Source: Deferribacteres bacterium
Lineage (GTDB): Bacteria; Zhuqueibacterota; Zhuqueibacteria; Zhuqueibacterales; Geothermadaptataceae
Length of the DNA stretch: 64,000 bases
Reading direction: 5' to 3'
Assembly: GCA_020633655.1 (NCBI GenBank)
Contig: JACKDF010000009.1
Location: 186,001 to 250,000, forward strand
Shown piece after piece: positions 35,551 through 44,372 of the stretch. The position numbers were made by a program, and so were the translations under genes. The notes beneath the pieces are model-generated. The model made no database searches, was not told where the DNA came from, and worked only from the letters and a program-made list of their open reading frames with translations. Each line of letters opens with the position of its first letter. Positions within the stretch are counted from its first letter, which is position 1.

Positions 35551-36006
35551 ATGCATACCGGAACATATCTTCTCATTCTTCACTGCAGCAAAAAAGCCAG
35601 TGTGCCGATCGGTCGATTGGGGACGCTGGTGACCGAACCTGGCTATTACATCTACGTTGGCAGCGCCTTTGGCCCCGGCGGCATTCCGGCGCGCCTGAGC
35701 CACCACGAAAAAGTGGCGTCCACACCCCACTGGCACATCGATTACCTGCGCCACCACTGTGCCCTCGACGAATGCTGGTACACCGAAGACAGCGTGCACT
35801 ACGAGCATGACTGGGCCGAGCGCTTGCAGCACTTCCACGGCGCACGGATCGCCATGCCCCACTTTGGCTCCTCCGACTGCCAGTGCCCGACGCACCTGTT
35901 CCATTTCCACCACAAACCGCGCTTTATTGAAATCGTGCGCGAGGTGACCATGGCACCAACCCGTCGCCTGCATTACCGTGATTCGGAAGTGATCCCCGCA
36001 CGCTAA
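35551..36006 (+). CDS. GIY-YIG nuclease-like protein, DUF123 family
   Basis: 151 residues. GTYLLILHC and GYYIYVGSAFG form the GIY-YIG-like core, and SSDCQCPTHLFHF is the Cys signature of the DUF123 group found in archaea and bacteria. HYEHDWAERL lies in between. Members are presumed DNA-binding or endonuclease-like, but their function is not established; several key nuclease residues of classical GIY-YIG enzymes are not obvious. The ATG at 35551 has an ideal AGGAGG at 7-base spacing, so the longer upstream frame is discarded. It follows the TIR-STAND gene after a hairpin-rich gap, so co-transcription is doubtful. Confidence 0.85.
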   Translation: MHTGTYLLILHCSKKASVPIGRLGTLVTEPGYYIYVGSAFGPGGIPARLSHHEKVASTPHWHIDYLRHHCALDECWYTEDSVHYEHDWAERLQHFHGARIAMPHFGSSDCQCPTHLFHFHHKPRFIEIVREVTMAPTRRLHYRDSEVIPAR

Positions 36007-36370
36007 ACGTGTGCGCGAAACACAAACGGCATCGTCGAATTCTCCTCATTGCAAAAAAAAAGCCGGTTTTAGGCTGCTGCTGTGCATTGGGTGGTGCTCG
36101 GGTTTTCCCTTAAAAGTATGAAACAAAGCCGCTGCCTTTTCGATACCCAGTGCTTAAATGATTTGCAAAAAAATGCCTTAGCAAAACCTGGATCGTCATG
36201 CCGTCACGCTTCTGGACGGAATCCATAGTGAGTTGGAGAAAAGAACGATGGATACCAGATTAAAGCATTCTGGTATGACATGCATCGGACCGTACCTTTG
36301 CAAATCACTATAAATGATTTGCTAATGCGGAATTGTATTCAAACACTTATCGCATGAAGGAGAAAGGCGT
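36007..36370. other. Intergenic stretch with an imperfect inverted repeat
   Basis: Contains an element at 36191-36286 with CGTCATGCC near one end and GGTATGACA near the other plus GGACGGAATCCATAGTGAG inside, resembling common REP-like GGAATCCA repeats. Nothing else recognisable. Confidence 0.5.
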
Positions 36371-38074
36371 ATGACTGCGAAAACAGAACACCCGGTGCCG
36401 CGGAACAGAATGTACTTTTTGGATAATGTTCGAACCGTCATGGTTTTTCTCGTGGTGCTGGTGCACACCGGTCTGGTTTATGAAAACAGTGGAATCGGTG
36501 CATTTTTCTGGCTCGTGGACGATCCGGCAACCAACGCCATAGCGGGAAAAATAAACCAGGTCGTGGATATTTTCGTCATGTCGGTGCTCTTTTTCATCTC
36601 TGGCTATCTCACCCCGCCGTCGCTGGCAGCAAAGAGCCCGTGGAAATTTTTGCAAACGAAATTTCAGCGATTAGTGGTGCCCTGGTTTCTCGCGGTGCTC
36701 ACCCTGATGCCTTTGTACAAGTTTATTTTCCTCTACTCCCGGGGAATGCCGCAAGAAAGCTGGACAACCTATTTTCATTTCAGCAACGGGGTTTTCAGTC
36801 AGAACTGGCTGTGGTTTCTCCCGGTGCTTTTTCTCTTCGATGTGCTGTACTTGCTGCTCGCGCAATTCAAACTGAAAACACCGCACATGAATTTGCACGC
36901 ATGGATTGCCGGTGTGTTTGTGGTTGGATTTCTTTACAGTTTTGCCATGGACATGTTCAATATGCACGGATGGACCAAAACATGGCTGCTCGATTTTCAA
37001 AACGAACGGCTGCTGGTGTATTTTCTGGTATTTCTCCTCGGGAGCCAGTGCTACAGACAGGATGTTTTTTCCGGGCAAAAAAAACGCACAAAACTCTATT
37101 TCTTTGCCTTGTTCACCGTCTGGATTCCGGTTTATTTTTATCTGGTTTTTCATCGCCAAAGTTTTGTTTTTCCTGGAGTTTTTATTTATTCCCGGCTCAC
37201 CGATTCCCTGCTCCTGTGGGCGATGTTTCACATTTCCCTGCTCATGACGCTTTATGTCATCATAACAACATTCCGTCTTTTTTTCGATAAACAGGGCCAA
37301 ATCGCCCGTTTTTTGAGCGCGAATTCCTACAACGTCTACATCATTCACACCATCGTTTTGGGCGGCATCGCATTGATCATGCTGCACACACCGATGCCTT
37401 CGGCGCTCAAATACAGTATTGCGGTGGTGGCAACCTATTTTGCAAGCAATGCCATCGTTTCTTTTTACCGACAGACAATCAAACCGAAAATTCTATTTGG
37501 AAAAAAGGAGAACATAAAAATGAAAACAGCTTTAACAGCGTTATTCGTCGCCATGCTTTTCGTGTTGGGTGGATGCGGTTCAGGTGGGGACACCGATGTG
37601 GAAAAACAAGCCCCGCAGGTAGGTCTGCACATGGCTGCATTGCAGGGAAATGTCGTCGCCGTGAAACAGCATCTTAATGCCGGCACCGATCTCAACACGA
37701 AGGATCAGTACGGTTCCACACCGTTAATCATTGCCGCCACCTTCGGTCAGACCGCCGTGGCAAAAGCCTTGATTGAAGGGGGCGCCGATCTGTCCGCCAC
37801 CAACAATGATGGCTCGACGCCGTTGCACATTGCTGCTTTTTTATGCCGCGAAGAAATCGTGAAAATGCTGCTGGAAAATGGCGCTGATCGCAATGCGAAA
37901 AACAATTTCGGTTCAACAGCGCTGACTTCCGTTTCCGCTCCCTTCGAGGATGTGAAAGGGGTTTATGACAGCCTGGGCAATGGCTTGAAACCCCTGGGAC
38001 TGGTACTGGATTACGAACGCATAAAAAACACCCGCCCGAAAATTGCCGCCTTGCTGCAGGAAGAACAGAAGTAA
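36371..38074 (+). CDS. Acyltransferase-3 membrane protein fused in frame to an ankyrin lipoprotein
   Basis: 567 residues. Residues 1-383 are an acyltransferase-3 (OafA/MdoC-type) membrane protein with about ten helices, beginning FLDNVRTVMVFLVVLVHTG (the conserved Arg/His segment) and containing FFISGYLTPP. From residue 384 the sequence restarts as a complete lipoprotein: MKTALTALFVAMLFVLGGC lipobox, then three to four ankyrin repeats (GSTPLIIAATFGQ, GSTPLHIAAFL). An internal ribosome site (AAAGGAG) lies 10 bases before the internal ATG at 37520. The second part may therefore also be made separately. The first part likely O-acylates a periplasmic glycan; the ankyrin part may bind protein. Confidence 0.85.
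   Translation: MTAKTEHPVPRNRMYFLDNVRTVMVFLVVLVHTGLVYENSGIGAFFWLVDDPATNAIAGKINQVVDIFVMSVLFFISGYLTPPSLAAKSPWKFLQTKFQRLVVPWFLAVLTLMPLYKFIFLYSRGMPQESWTTYFHFSNGVFSQNWLWFLPVLFLFDVLYLLLAQFKLKTPHMNLHAWIAGVFVVGFLYSFAMDMFNMHGWTKTWLLDFQNERLLVYFLVFLLGSQCYRQDVFSGQKKRTKLYFFALFTVWIPVYFYLVFHRQSFVFPGVFIYSRLTDSLLLWAMFHISLLMTLYVIITTFRLFFDKQGQIARFLSANSYNVYIIHTIVLGGIALIMLHTPMPSALKYSIAVVATYFASNAIVSFYRQTIKPKILFGKKENIKMKTALTALFVAMLFVLGGCGSGGDTDVEKQAPQVGLHMAALQGNVVAVKQHLNAGTDLNTKDQYGSTPLIIAATFGQTAVAKALIEGGADLSATNNDGSTPLHIAAFLCREEIVKMLLENGADRNAKNNFGSTALTSVSAPFEDVKGVYDSLGNGLKPLGLVLDYERIKNTRPKIAALLQEEQK
37520..38074 (+). CDS. Ankyrin-repeat lipoprotein (internal start within the fusion)
   Basis: Same frame as the fusion gene. 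The ATG at 37520, its AAAGGAG site, the 17-residue hydrophobic signal and the lipobox LGGC (Cys about residue 19) are all what an independent lipoprotein gene would have. 184 residues with ankyrin repeats from ~40 to ~145. Whether the fused, the separate or both products exist cannot be read from sequence. Confidence 0.5.
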   Translation: MKTALTALFVAMLFVLGGCGSGGDTDVEKQAPQVGLHMAALQGNVVAVKQHLNAGTDLNTKDQYGSTPLIIAATFGQTAVAKALIEGGADLSATNNDGSTPLHIAAFLCREEIVKMLLENGADRNAKNNFGSTALTSVSAPFEDVKGVYDSLGNGLKPLGLVLDYERIKNTRPKIAALLQEEQK

Positions 38075-38148
38075 AGGTGCATAAATGCGGGGGAGGAAAT
38101 CATTTCCTGTAGTGTCAAAAATTCGCAGAGCAAAAAAAGGAGTGGAAG

Positions 38149-38325
38149 ATGGAAAAGAAAACACAAAGCAGTTCGGCAATTGCTGGGGTCCTGTTTGTTG
38201 GCAGCCTGTTCATTGGAATCGGTTTGGGGATTTTATACCATGAAGTCGTGCCTGGCGTGCTCCTCGGCCTGGGCATCGGTTTTGTCGCCATGGGATTGGC
38301 ATGGGGCATTTTCCGGGAAAAGTAA
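38149..38325 (+). CDS. 58-residue two-helix membrane microprotein
   Basis: The ATG is preceded by AAAAAAAGGAG at 8 bases. The product starts MEKKTQSSSAIAG, has two Gly-rich hydrophobic segments (residues ~11-30 and ~35-53) joined by HEVVPG, and ends FREK. No known domain. The ribosome site, sensible topology and clean stop support a real gene. It lies 75 bases after the acyltransferase-ankyrin fusion and 75 bases before the oxidoreductase, on the same strand, so it is probably co-transcribed. Confidence 0.7.
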   Translation: MEKKTQSSSAIAGVLFVGSLFIGIGLGILYHEVVPGVLLGLGIGFVAMGLAWGIFREK

Positions 38326-38399
38326 TGAATCCCCATAAGCAGAAATGCTGAAGTCAGAAAAACGATTTGGGCTAATTGAACTGTCAAAAAAGGGAACCG

Positions 38400-39380
38400 A
38401 TGAAAGCAGTAATATGCCCGCAGTACGGTCCTCCCGAGGTGTTGCAGATTCGGGAGATCGAGAAACCTGTGCCCAGGGAAAATGAAGTCCTGATTAAAGT
38501 GATTGCCTCAACCGTCGCCTCCGGGGATTGCCGCGCCCGGCGTTTCGATGTGCCGCAAGGTTACTGGCTGCCGGCACGCCTCAGCCTTGGGATCACCAAA
38601 CCGCGAAAAGCCATTCTCGGCACCGAACTGGCCGGCGAAATCGAAGCGGTTGGCGCCTCCGTAACACGCTTCAAAAAGGGCGATCCGGTGTTTGCAGCCG
38701 TAGCTTTTGGACAGGGCGCCCATGCAGAATACAGTTGCCTGCAGGAAAATGGACCGGTAGCACACAAACCAACTAATTTCACCTTTGAAGAAGCCGCGGC
38801 GATGCCTTTTGGTGGACTCACCGTGCTTTATTTTTTGCGGGATAAAGCAAACATCCGCAGCGGACAAAGCGTGCTGATTTATGGTGCTTCCGGCGCCGTT
38901 GGTACCTACGCCGTGCAACTTGCAAAATACTATGGCGCTGATGTCACCGCTGTTTGCAGCACGGCAAATGTGGCATTAGTGCAGTCTCTCGGCGCTGACA
39001 AAGTCATTGATTACACGAGAGAAGATTTCACCCTTAACAGCAGCACATACGATGTGATTTTTGATGCAGTAGGGAAACTTGAATTTGCCAGGTGCAGCAG
39101 TGCATTAAAGGACAACGGTTTGTTTCTCACCGTTGAAATGGCCCTGGCAAATATCTTTCGCATGCTGTGGACGAGTCTGAGAGGCGGTAAGAAACTCCTC
39201 ACTGGCGTAGGAAAAGAGCGTGCAGAAGATTTGGCGTTTCTCAGAAAGTTGGCAGAGGAAGGCAAGCTAAAACCTGTAATCGACAGACGGTATTCGATGG
39301 AGCAGATCGTTGAGGCGCATCGATATGTTGAAACCGGGCACAAGAAGGGAAATGTTGTTGTTAACATTTCCCCGAATTAA
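38400..39380 (+). CDS. NAD(P)-dependent quinone-oxidoreductase-like enzyme (MDR family)
   Basis: 326 residues of the medium-chain dehydrogenase/reductase superfamily: N-terminal GroES-like domain (MKAVICPQYGPPEVL, ILGTELAGEIEAVG) and a Rossmann domain with GASGAVGTYAVQLAKYYGA for NAD(P)H. The Cys/His zinc ligands of alcohol dehydrogenases are absent, so it is of the zinc-free quinone oxidoreductase or enoyl-reductase type. Acts in the cytoplasm on an unknown quinone, enone or aldehyde. The ATG at 38400 follows AAAGGGA; an earlier in-frame start at 38376 is weaker. Confidence 0.9.
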   Translation: MKAVICPQYGPPEVLQIREIEKPVPRENEVLIKVIASTVASGDCRARRFDVPQGYWLPARLSLGITKPRKAILGTELAGEIEAVGASVTRFKKGDPVFAAVAFGQGAHAEYSCLQENGPVAHKPTNFTFEEAAAMPFGGLTVLYFLRDKANIRSGQSVLIYGASGAVGTYAVQLAKYYGADVTAVCSTANVALVQSLGADKVIDYTREDFTLNSSTYDVIFDAVGKLEFARCSSALKDNGLFLTVEMALANIFRMLWTSLRGGKKLLTGVGKERAEDLAFLRKLAEEGKLKPVIDRRYSMEQIVEAHRYVETGHKKGNVVVNISPN

Positions 39381-39492
39381 CGGCCTGTGTTCGTCATCAA
39401 AAAAATCATGTGAAATTCATTTGGCTATGTTAAACGAACAATATGAATTATACCATGGTTTATGGCCAACAATAAAAACAAATTTTAATCTA

Positions 39493-39595
39493 AGGCAGAG
39501 CCGCAAAGGCACTGAGATTCGCAGAGTTCTTTAATTTTTTTCTCTGCGTAACTCTGCTTCTCGGCGGAACTCTGCGTTTTAAAAATTCCATTTAA
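39493..39595 (-). repeat. CGCAGAGTTACGCAGAG-type repeat, copy 1
   Basis: Minus strand reads TGGAATTTTTAAAACGCAGAGT...CGCCGAGAAGCAGAGT and ...TTTGCGGCTCTGCC; 63091-63180 carries the same order of blocks. It fills the convergent gap between the oxidoreductase and M61 genes. Confidence 0.75.
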
Positions 39596-39638
39596 TTGGC
39601 TCATAATTCGATCTTTCTTTAAACAGCGCCAAATTATT

Positions 39639-41462
39639 TTAAAGATTTTTCAGCCAGGCTTGCCGCAAAGCCAACTGCTTCGGCGATGGATTCTCATCCA
39701 CTTCAAAGACATGCCGTTCAATTTTTTCCTGCGTGAACTTTTTCAAAGTTACCGTTTTTTCTTCGCCATTCCGCAAAACCGTAATTGTATACGATTCATC
39801 GAGACCCAGGGCCGTGATTTCTCGGAAAAGTGAGCGGAACGTTTTCATGGTAAATTCTTGTCCGTTGACGGCGGTTATTTCATCCCCGTTCTCCAAGCCC
39901 ATGGCAAGAGTTTGCTCTGGCAGATCATCAAAGACGATTTTTTCATCGCGCATAGTTAACTTCAAGCCGGCAGTGGTATCGATTTTTCCTGTGTGTAATT
40001 CATCCGTATAGGTGATGCCGATATTTGCAAAATAATCATGCACCGGCAGTTTTTCCGAATTTTTCACATAGCGATTAAAAAAGTCCGCAATTTCAGGAGA
40101 GGTCATTTGCGTGAAAGTGTTGAAAAATTCTTTCTCCGAAAAAGGTTTGTCAGGGCCAAATCGTTCGGACAGTGCAAGCAGTACTTCCCGCAAGCCACGT
40201 TTCCCTTCCGAAAGCTCCAGAAGCCGTAAATCGAGCAATCCGGCAACGACCGCTCCGCGCTGATAGATATTGAAATATTGGCTGCGCCCCGCTTTGGAAA
40301 ATGAATCCATGGCTAACTGACTGAGGCTGTAGTCTTTCCTGAAATGGTCATTTGTACGAAGCTTACCCCTTTCGATCTTCAGGTAATCATCCAGACTGAT
40401 AAGTCCACCGCGCAATTGCATGATGTTCGATGCCCATTCCGTTGTGCCTTCATACAGCCATAAATGCTCTGACGGTTGTGGTTTGACAAAGTTAAAATGT
40501 TCAATCAACTCGCTGTGGATATGCAGTGGCGTGATGATATGGAAAAATTCATGTGCCATAGTCCCAACCAGATCACGGCTCAGCATGGTTTTAATGCTGG
40601 CTTCGCCAAAGGAATAGATAGAGCTGTAGCTGTGCTCCCATGCCCCGCCGCTGAAGACTTCTTTGTTTTCAAAGTGAAATAAAAAGGCGTAGCGATCAAC
40701 AGGCAAACCTTTTGTAAATTGAGCGGCTGCGGTAAGTATTTCTTTGGTGCTATCGAGAATTTCACTGGCATTGATACTGTCATTCTGCGAGTAAACATAT
40801 ATTTCTACTTTGCTTCCCTGAACATCGACGGATGCTTGGGTCAGTTTTCCAACCAGTATAGGAGAATCGACGATGTGATCGTAGTCATCCGCCATGTAAT
40901 AGCCTTGGGAATCCTGGTTAAGCGCTGTGCCGATAACCCATTTTTCCGGATAGTCTACTTTAATCTTCAGCGCTCTGTCCTGCATTCCTGTGGGGTATCC
41001 GAAAACTGTCTGCCCATTGAGGAGCGCATGGTCATCTTCAAAAGACGAGCCGCACATAACATAAATACTGTTGGAGTCCACAGGCGTATCCCATGTCTCA
41101 GCGATGGCATAACGAATTTCAGCAACTTTTTCCGGATGAGCGATTTTCCACTGGTTTGTGGTAATTTGTTCCGTTTTAATTTCACTGCCGTCCTGAGAAA
41201 AAGCTTTGAAGCTACGGACGAATCGGCCCATATCCATCGTCTGGTACGTGCCTGGTGCCGAGGCTGCAAATTGATAGACTGCATTTTCCGGTTTTAAATC
41301 GTGAACAAACAATGTGACTTTAAAGGTGTCCTCCGCACGATCGTTCAGATTAACTTCGTACACCAGGGGGGAAGGCATTGTTTGCTGGTTAATTTGCAGT
41401 GTTGATTTGGTGCAGGCATTCACAAACAGAAACAGGATTGCCAGACGTAAAACAGTTTTCAT
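39639..41462 (-). CDS. M61 family metallopeptidase lipoprotein with PDZ domain
   Basis: 607 residues. The N-terminus MKTVLRLAILFLFVNAC is a lipoprotein signal with Cys17. A beta-rich N-terminal domain precedes the zinc peptidase domain, where H304-E-F-F-H308 and Glu338 (LWLYEGTTEW) are the ligands, the M61 glycyl-aminopeptidase gluzincin arrangement. A PDZ domain follows at ~500-580 (GLENGDEITAVNGQEF). It probably cleaves small peptides at the cell surface or in the periplasm. It starts after GGAGCGGAA. Monocistronic by spacing. Confidence 0.93.
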   Translation of the reverse strand: MKTVLRLAILFLFVNACTKSTLQINQQTMPSPLVYEVNLNDRAEDTFKVTLFVHDLKPENAVYQFAASAPGTYQTMDMGRFVRSFKAFSQDGSEIKTEQITTNQWKIAHPEKVAEIRYAIAETWDTPVDSNSIYVMCGSSFEDDHALLNGQTVFGYPTGMQDRALKIKVDYPEKWVIGTALNQDSQGYYMADDYDHIVDSPILVGKLTQASVDVQGSKVEIYVYSQNDSINASEILDSTKEILTAAAQFTKGLPVDRYAFLFHFENKEVFSGGAWEHSYSSIYSFGEASIKTMLSRDLVGTMAHEFFHIITPLHIHSELIEHFNFVKPQPSEHLWLYEGTTEWASNIMQLRGGLISLDDYLKIERGKLRTNDHFRKDYSLSQLAMDSFSKAGRSQYFNIYQRGAVVAGLLDLRLLELSEGKRGLREVLLALSERFGPDKPFSEKEFFNTFTQMTSPEIADFFNRYVKNSEKLPVHDYFANIGITYTDELHTGKIDTTAGLKLTMRDEKIVFDDLPEQTLAMGLENGDEITAVNGQEFTMKTFRSLFREITALGLDESYTITVLRNGEEKTVTLKKFTQEKIERHVFEVDENPSPKQLALRQAWLKNL

Positions 41463-41500
41463 TTCCGCTCCTCAAATTTAACTATTGTGTTTAATCTGTT

Positions 41501-41634
41501 GAGACTGTCGAAAAAGGGATAAACCGGACGTTGAGCTTGTCGAAACGCCTGGTTCCACGCTCAAATTCGGGCCCTTCTGCAAGCTCAGGGTCCGAATTTG
41601 CATGTTTTTCTACAATCTCGTCAGAGTTTATTCA
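41501..41634 (+). repeat. Dispersed GGGTCCGAATTTGCATG repeat, copy A
   Basis: Nearly the same as 45921-46069 except for a missing ~22-bp internal segment; inverted relative to 14076-14190. It takes up part of the 41463-41859 gap, whose remainder is AT-rich with a TTAATTCATAAATACCAAGC motif at 41769-41788. Confidence 0.85.
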
Positions 41635-41859
41635 ATTTTTTTATGATTTCTGAAACTACTGACGAATATGAAATTTCGCTATGACACAAATTGCAATTGC
41701 CCTTGTAAGGAATTGGGCGATTTTTGTTTCACAAAAAGGACGAAAAAGGGAAATTTCTGTTTAACCTTATTAATTCATAAATACCAAGCTTGGACAAGGG
41801 GGCCCCTTTGCTCATAATTAGCTTTACATAATACAGGAATAAACAAGGTTCATTGGATT

Positions 41860-42849
41860 TCAATGGGAGATGAGGTTCTCTTCAGTTGTTTGTTGTTCGG
41901 CAGCAGTTACGATGTTCGCAAAATCGGCAGCGCTGCGTGCTGTAACCAATTTTGCCCGTAATTCTCTCGCACCATGGATGCCACTAATATACTTCGCCAC
42001 GTGTTTGCGAAAGAGAATCAAACCATAATCACCTTCATAAAATTCGAGATTGGCTGCGAGGTGTCGCCGAATCATAGTTAATTTCTCAGCAAGGGTTACG
42101 TCCTCTGCATTTTTTCCGGCAAAAATCCATGGATTCCCGATGGCAGCCCGGGCTATCATTACCGCATCACAGCCGGTATGGTCCCACATACGCTTTATGT
42201 CCTCGACCGAAGTCACATCGCCATTGCCGATGACTGGAATCTGTGCCATACTTTTAATCTCCGCAATGGCATCCCAATTAGCCTGCCCTTGGTACGCTTG
42301 TTTTTTGGTACGACCGTGCACTGCCACAAGTTGGGCTCCGTTTTCCTGCATTGCGCGTACAACATCACGGTAATTCAAGCTATCGTGGTCCCAGCCAAGG
42401 CGGATTTTCCCCGTAACCGGAAATGGCAACTCACGGCTTAAAAGATTAAAGATATACCCGATTTTGGAGGGATCTTTCAACAGAGCTGCGCCCGCTCCTT
42501 TTCCGGAAACTTTTTTCACCGAGCACCCCATGTTAATGTCGATAATGTCCGGCTGCAATTCGGAAATGCGCTTGGCGGCTTCGAGAATAACTTCAGGATT
42601 AGCACCAAAAATCTGGAAAACGACGGGCCGTTCCTCTGTTGCATAGCGCAGCATTCGCAATGATTTTTGGTTGTCGCGAATGATAGCTTCTGTGGAAACA
42701 AATTCTGAATAACTCATTGCCGAGCCCAATTCACGGCAAATGGAACGGTAGGGCAGATCAGAAAAACCAGCCATCGGCGCCAGAATTACACGACCGTAAA
42801 CCGGGATCGGGCCAACGTGAAAGGAAGGGGTTTTTGTTTTATGATTCAT
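41860..42849 (-). CDS. dusB: tRNA-dihydrouridine synthase
   Basis: Flavoenzyme reducing uridine to dihydrouridine in the tRNA D-loop. 329 residues in a TIM barrel plus helical domain: VILAPMAGFSDLPYR near the N-terminus, DINMGCSVKKVSGKGAGAALL with the catalytic Cys (Ser follows it where Pro is usual), VHGRTKKQAYQG, IGNGDV and MIARAAIGNPWIF for FMN binding. The DusB-type sequence is clear. The ATG at 42849 is chosen because the family N-terminus begins there; the 37-residue extension upstream is unrelated sequence. The ribosome site is weak. Confidence 0.93.
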   Translation of the reverse strand: MNHKTKTPSFHVGPIPVYGRVILAPMAGFSDLPYRSICRELGSAMSYSEFVSTEAIIRDNQKSLRMLRYATEERPVVFQIFGANPEVILEAAKRISELQPDIIDINMGCSVKKVSGKGAGAALLKDPSKIGYIFNLLSRELPFPVTGKIRLGWDHDSLNYRDVVRAMQENGAQLVAVHGRTKKQAYQGQANWDAIAEIKSMAQIPVIGNGDVTSVEDIKRMWDHTGCDAVMIARAAIGNPWIFAGKNAEDVTLAEKLTMIRRHLAANLEFYEGDYGLILFRKHVAKYISGIHGARELRAKLVTARSAADFANIVTAAEQQTTEENLISH

Positions 42850-43032
42850 ACAACTATATTTTAAAATGGAAAGTAACTCGACCCACGCTGCGTCGTGTGC
42901 GTCTTGAATGAAAAAAAATGAGCGCCTATTATATAAAATAACTGGAAATAATGCAAGCATCCTCAGTTTTGTTTGTTCGTGGCATTTATTTTGTAAAAAA
43001 ATGTCGATGATTTGAAAAGAGGCTAAAATTCC

Positions 43033-43060
43033 TTGACTCTTGGAGTGATTTCATTAAATT
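43033..43060 (+). promoter_or_regulatory. Possible promoter of the small secreted protein gene
   Basis: TTGACT, 16-bp spacer, TAAATT, 42 bases before the ATG at 43102. Confidence 0.35.
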
Positions 43061-43101
43061 ATTTAGCGGTTTTATGAAATCCGGACTGGAAGGCACTAAG
43101 T

Positions 43102-43521
43102 ATGAAAAATCATTTAAAAATTTTTTTAGTATGTCTCACTCTCGCTTCGGGGTTGCTTTTTGCTGATTCCATACTGAAAAGATTTGATGTAAATCCGGGA
43201 TACAACAAAGTAACCGTTATTTGGGAAACTGCAGAAGAGACCGGCATTAAGGGTTATGAGCTGCAACGAGGCTTAACGGAAACCAGTTTTTCACGGCTCA
43301 CCTATATGGATTGTAAAAACGACAATCAGTCATCTCACAAATATGAGTATGAAGATATGTCCGTTTTCAAAACATCAACCGCTGGAGCCCGGACTTATTA
43401 CTATCGAATTAAAATCGAAAAAACAGACGGTAGCTTTGAACTCTCAGCAGTAGAAAAGGTCGTGCCCACCGTTTCAAGCGCGCGTCAGACCTGGGGAAGT
43501 ATTAAAGCGATGTTTCGTTAA
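43102..43521 (+). CDS. Small secreted protein with fibronectin type III-like fold
   Basis: 139 residues with a signal peptide (MKNHLKIFLVCLTLASGLLFA). The mature part (DVNPGYNKVTVIWETAEETG, then GYELQRG and YYYRIKIEKTDGSFELS) has the strand pattern of one fibronectin type III domain, as in the penultimate domain of many T9SS cargo proteins, but here it stands alone and there is no sorting domain. Function unknown. A terminator follows at 43603, so it is a single-gene unit. Confidence 0.7.
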   Translation: MKNHLKIFLVCLTLASGLLFADSILKRFDVNPGYNKVTVIWETAEETGIKGYELQRGLTETSFSRLTYMDCKNDNQSSHKYEYEDMSVFKTSTAGARTYYYRIKIEKTDGSFELSAVEKVVPTVSSARQTWGSIKAMFR

Positions 43522-43602
43522 ACTTCCCTCACTAGCCCGGTTAGTGAAACTAACGCTCACACTTCAGGAATCGGGGAGTTGAGGATATCAGTAAAAAATT
43601 TT

Positions 43603-43626
43603 GGCAGCCAAATGGTTGCCTTTTTT
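43603..43626 (+). terminator. Rho-independent terminator
   Basis: GGCAGCC-AAAT-GGTTGCC, 7-bp stem with one G-U pair, followed by six T. It ends the small secreted protein gene. Confidence 0.8.
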
Positions 43627-43655
43627 GTTTCTACACAAAGGTATTTGATAAAAGA

Positions 43656-44279
43656 ATGAAACGAACTTCACAGCTTTTATTTGTACTCTATCTTTTAGTC
43701 GTGTTGATTGCCGGCATGCTTGCACCGAATTATTACATAATTACCCGCAATACAATTTCTGAATTGGGGGCACAAGGCTTTCCCAATGCCTGGTTAATGC
43801 GCGCGGGATTTTTTATTCTGGGGAGCGCAGTAACTGCAATGGTTTTTGCTTTGAGCAAAACAAAACGATGGAGTTTCTTACAGGCATCTGCATTGATGGG
43901 ACTCCTCATATATGCCGGCGCTCTTTTTATTTTGGGCTGGTGGTCCGACAAGAATTTCTTCGTACTGGATCACAATCTGGATTCATTCCTGCATGAATTT
44001 TTCTATCGCATATCGTTGCTCTTTTTTCTGCTATCGGTGACTTTGAATGCCATGGTCGTCAAGGACAAAAATTTTATAATTCTCAGTGTTTTTACCTTTT
44101 GCGCCGTGCTCATCTTGCGTTATCTTTTTTCTGAATTTGTGGATTATCAGGGCATTACGGAGCGAATGATGCAGGTTGTGGTTGTTTATTGGCTTTTAAA
44201 ATTAAATTCTGTGCCGGAATATTTCTTTAGCAAGATTGAAAATGATATGGGAAAAATTGCGAGCACTTTGGTGAAATAA
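43656..44279 (+). CDS. DUF998 family membrane protein
   Basis: 207 residues with about six hydrophobic helices. TRNTISELGAQGFPNAWLM near residue 30 is the DUF998 signature (N-x-I-S-x-L-G), and DHNLDSFLHEFFYRIS lies in a central loop. These proteins are four- to six-helix inner-membrane proteins of unknown role. It is read in the same direction as the TrmH gene 93 bases downstream. Confidence 0.8.
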   Translation: MKRTSQLLFVLYLLVVLIAGMLAPNYYIITRNTISELGAQGFPNAWLMRAGFFILGSAVTAMVFALSKTKRWSFLQASALMGLLIYAGALFILGWWSDKNFFVLDHNLDSFLHEFFYRISLLFFLLSVTLNAMVVKDKNFIILSVFTFCAVLILRYLFSEFVDYQGITERMMQVVVVYWLLKLNSVPEYFFSKIENDMGKIASTLVK

Positions 44280-44372
44280 TCGAATTTAAAGAAAATTTTC
44301 GGATTCGTTCTGCACAAAAAATTCAAAAGAAGACCGGGCAATTGAATCCTTTTTACAAATCCAAAGTCTGCC

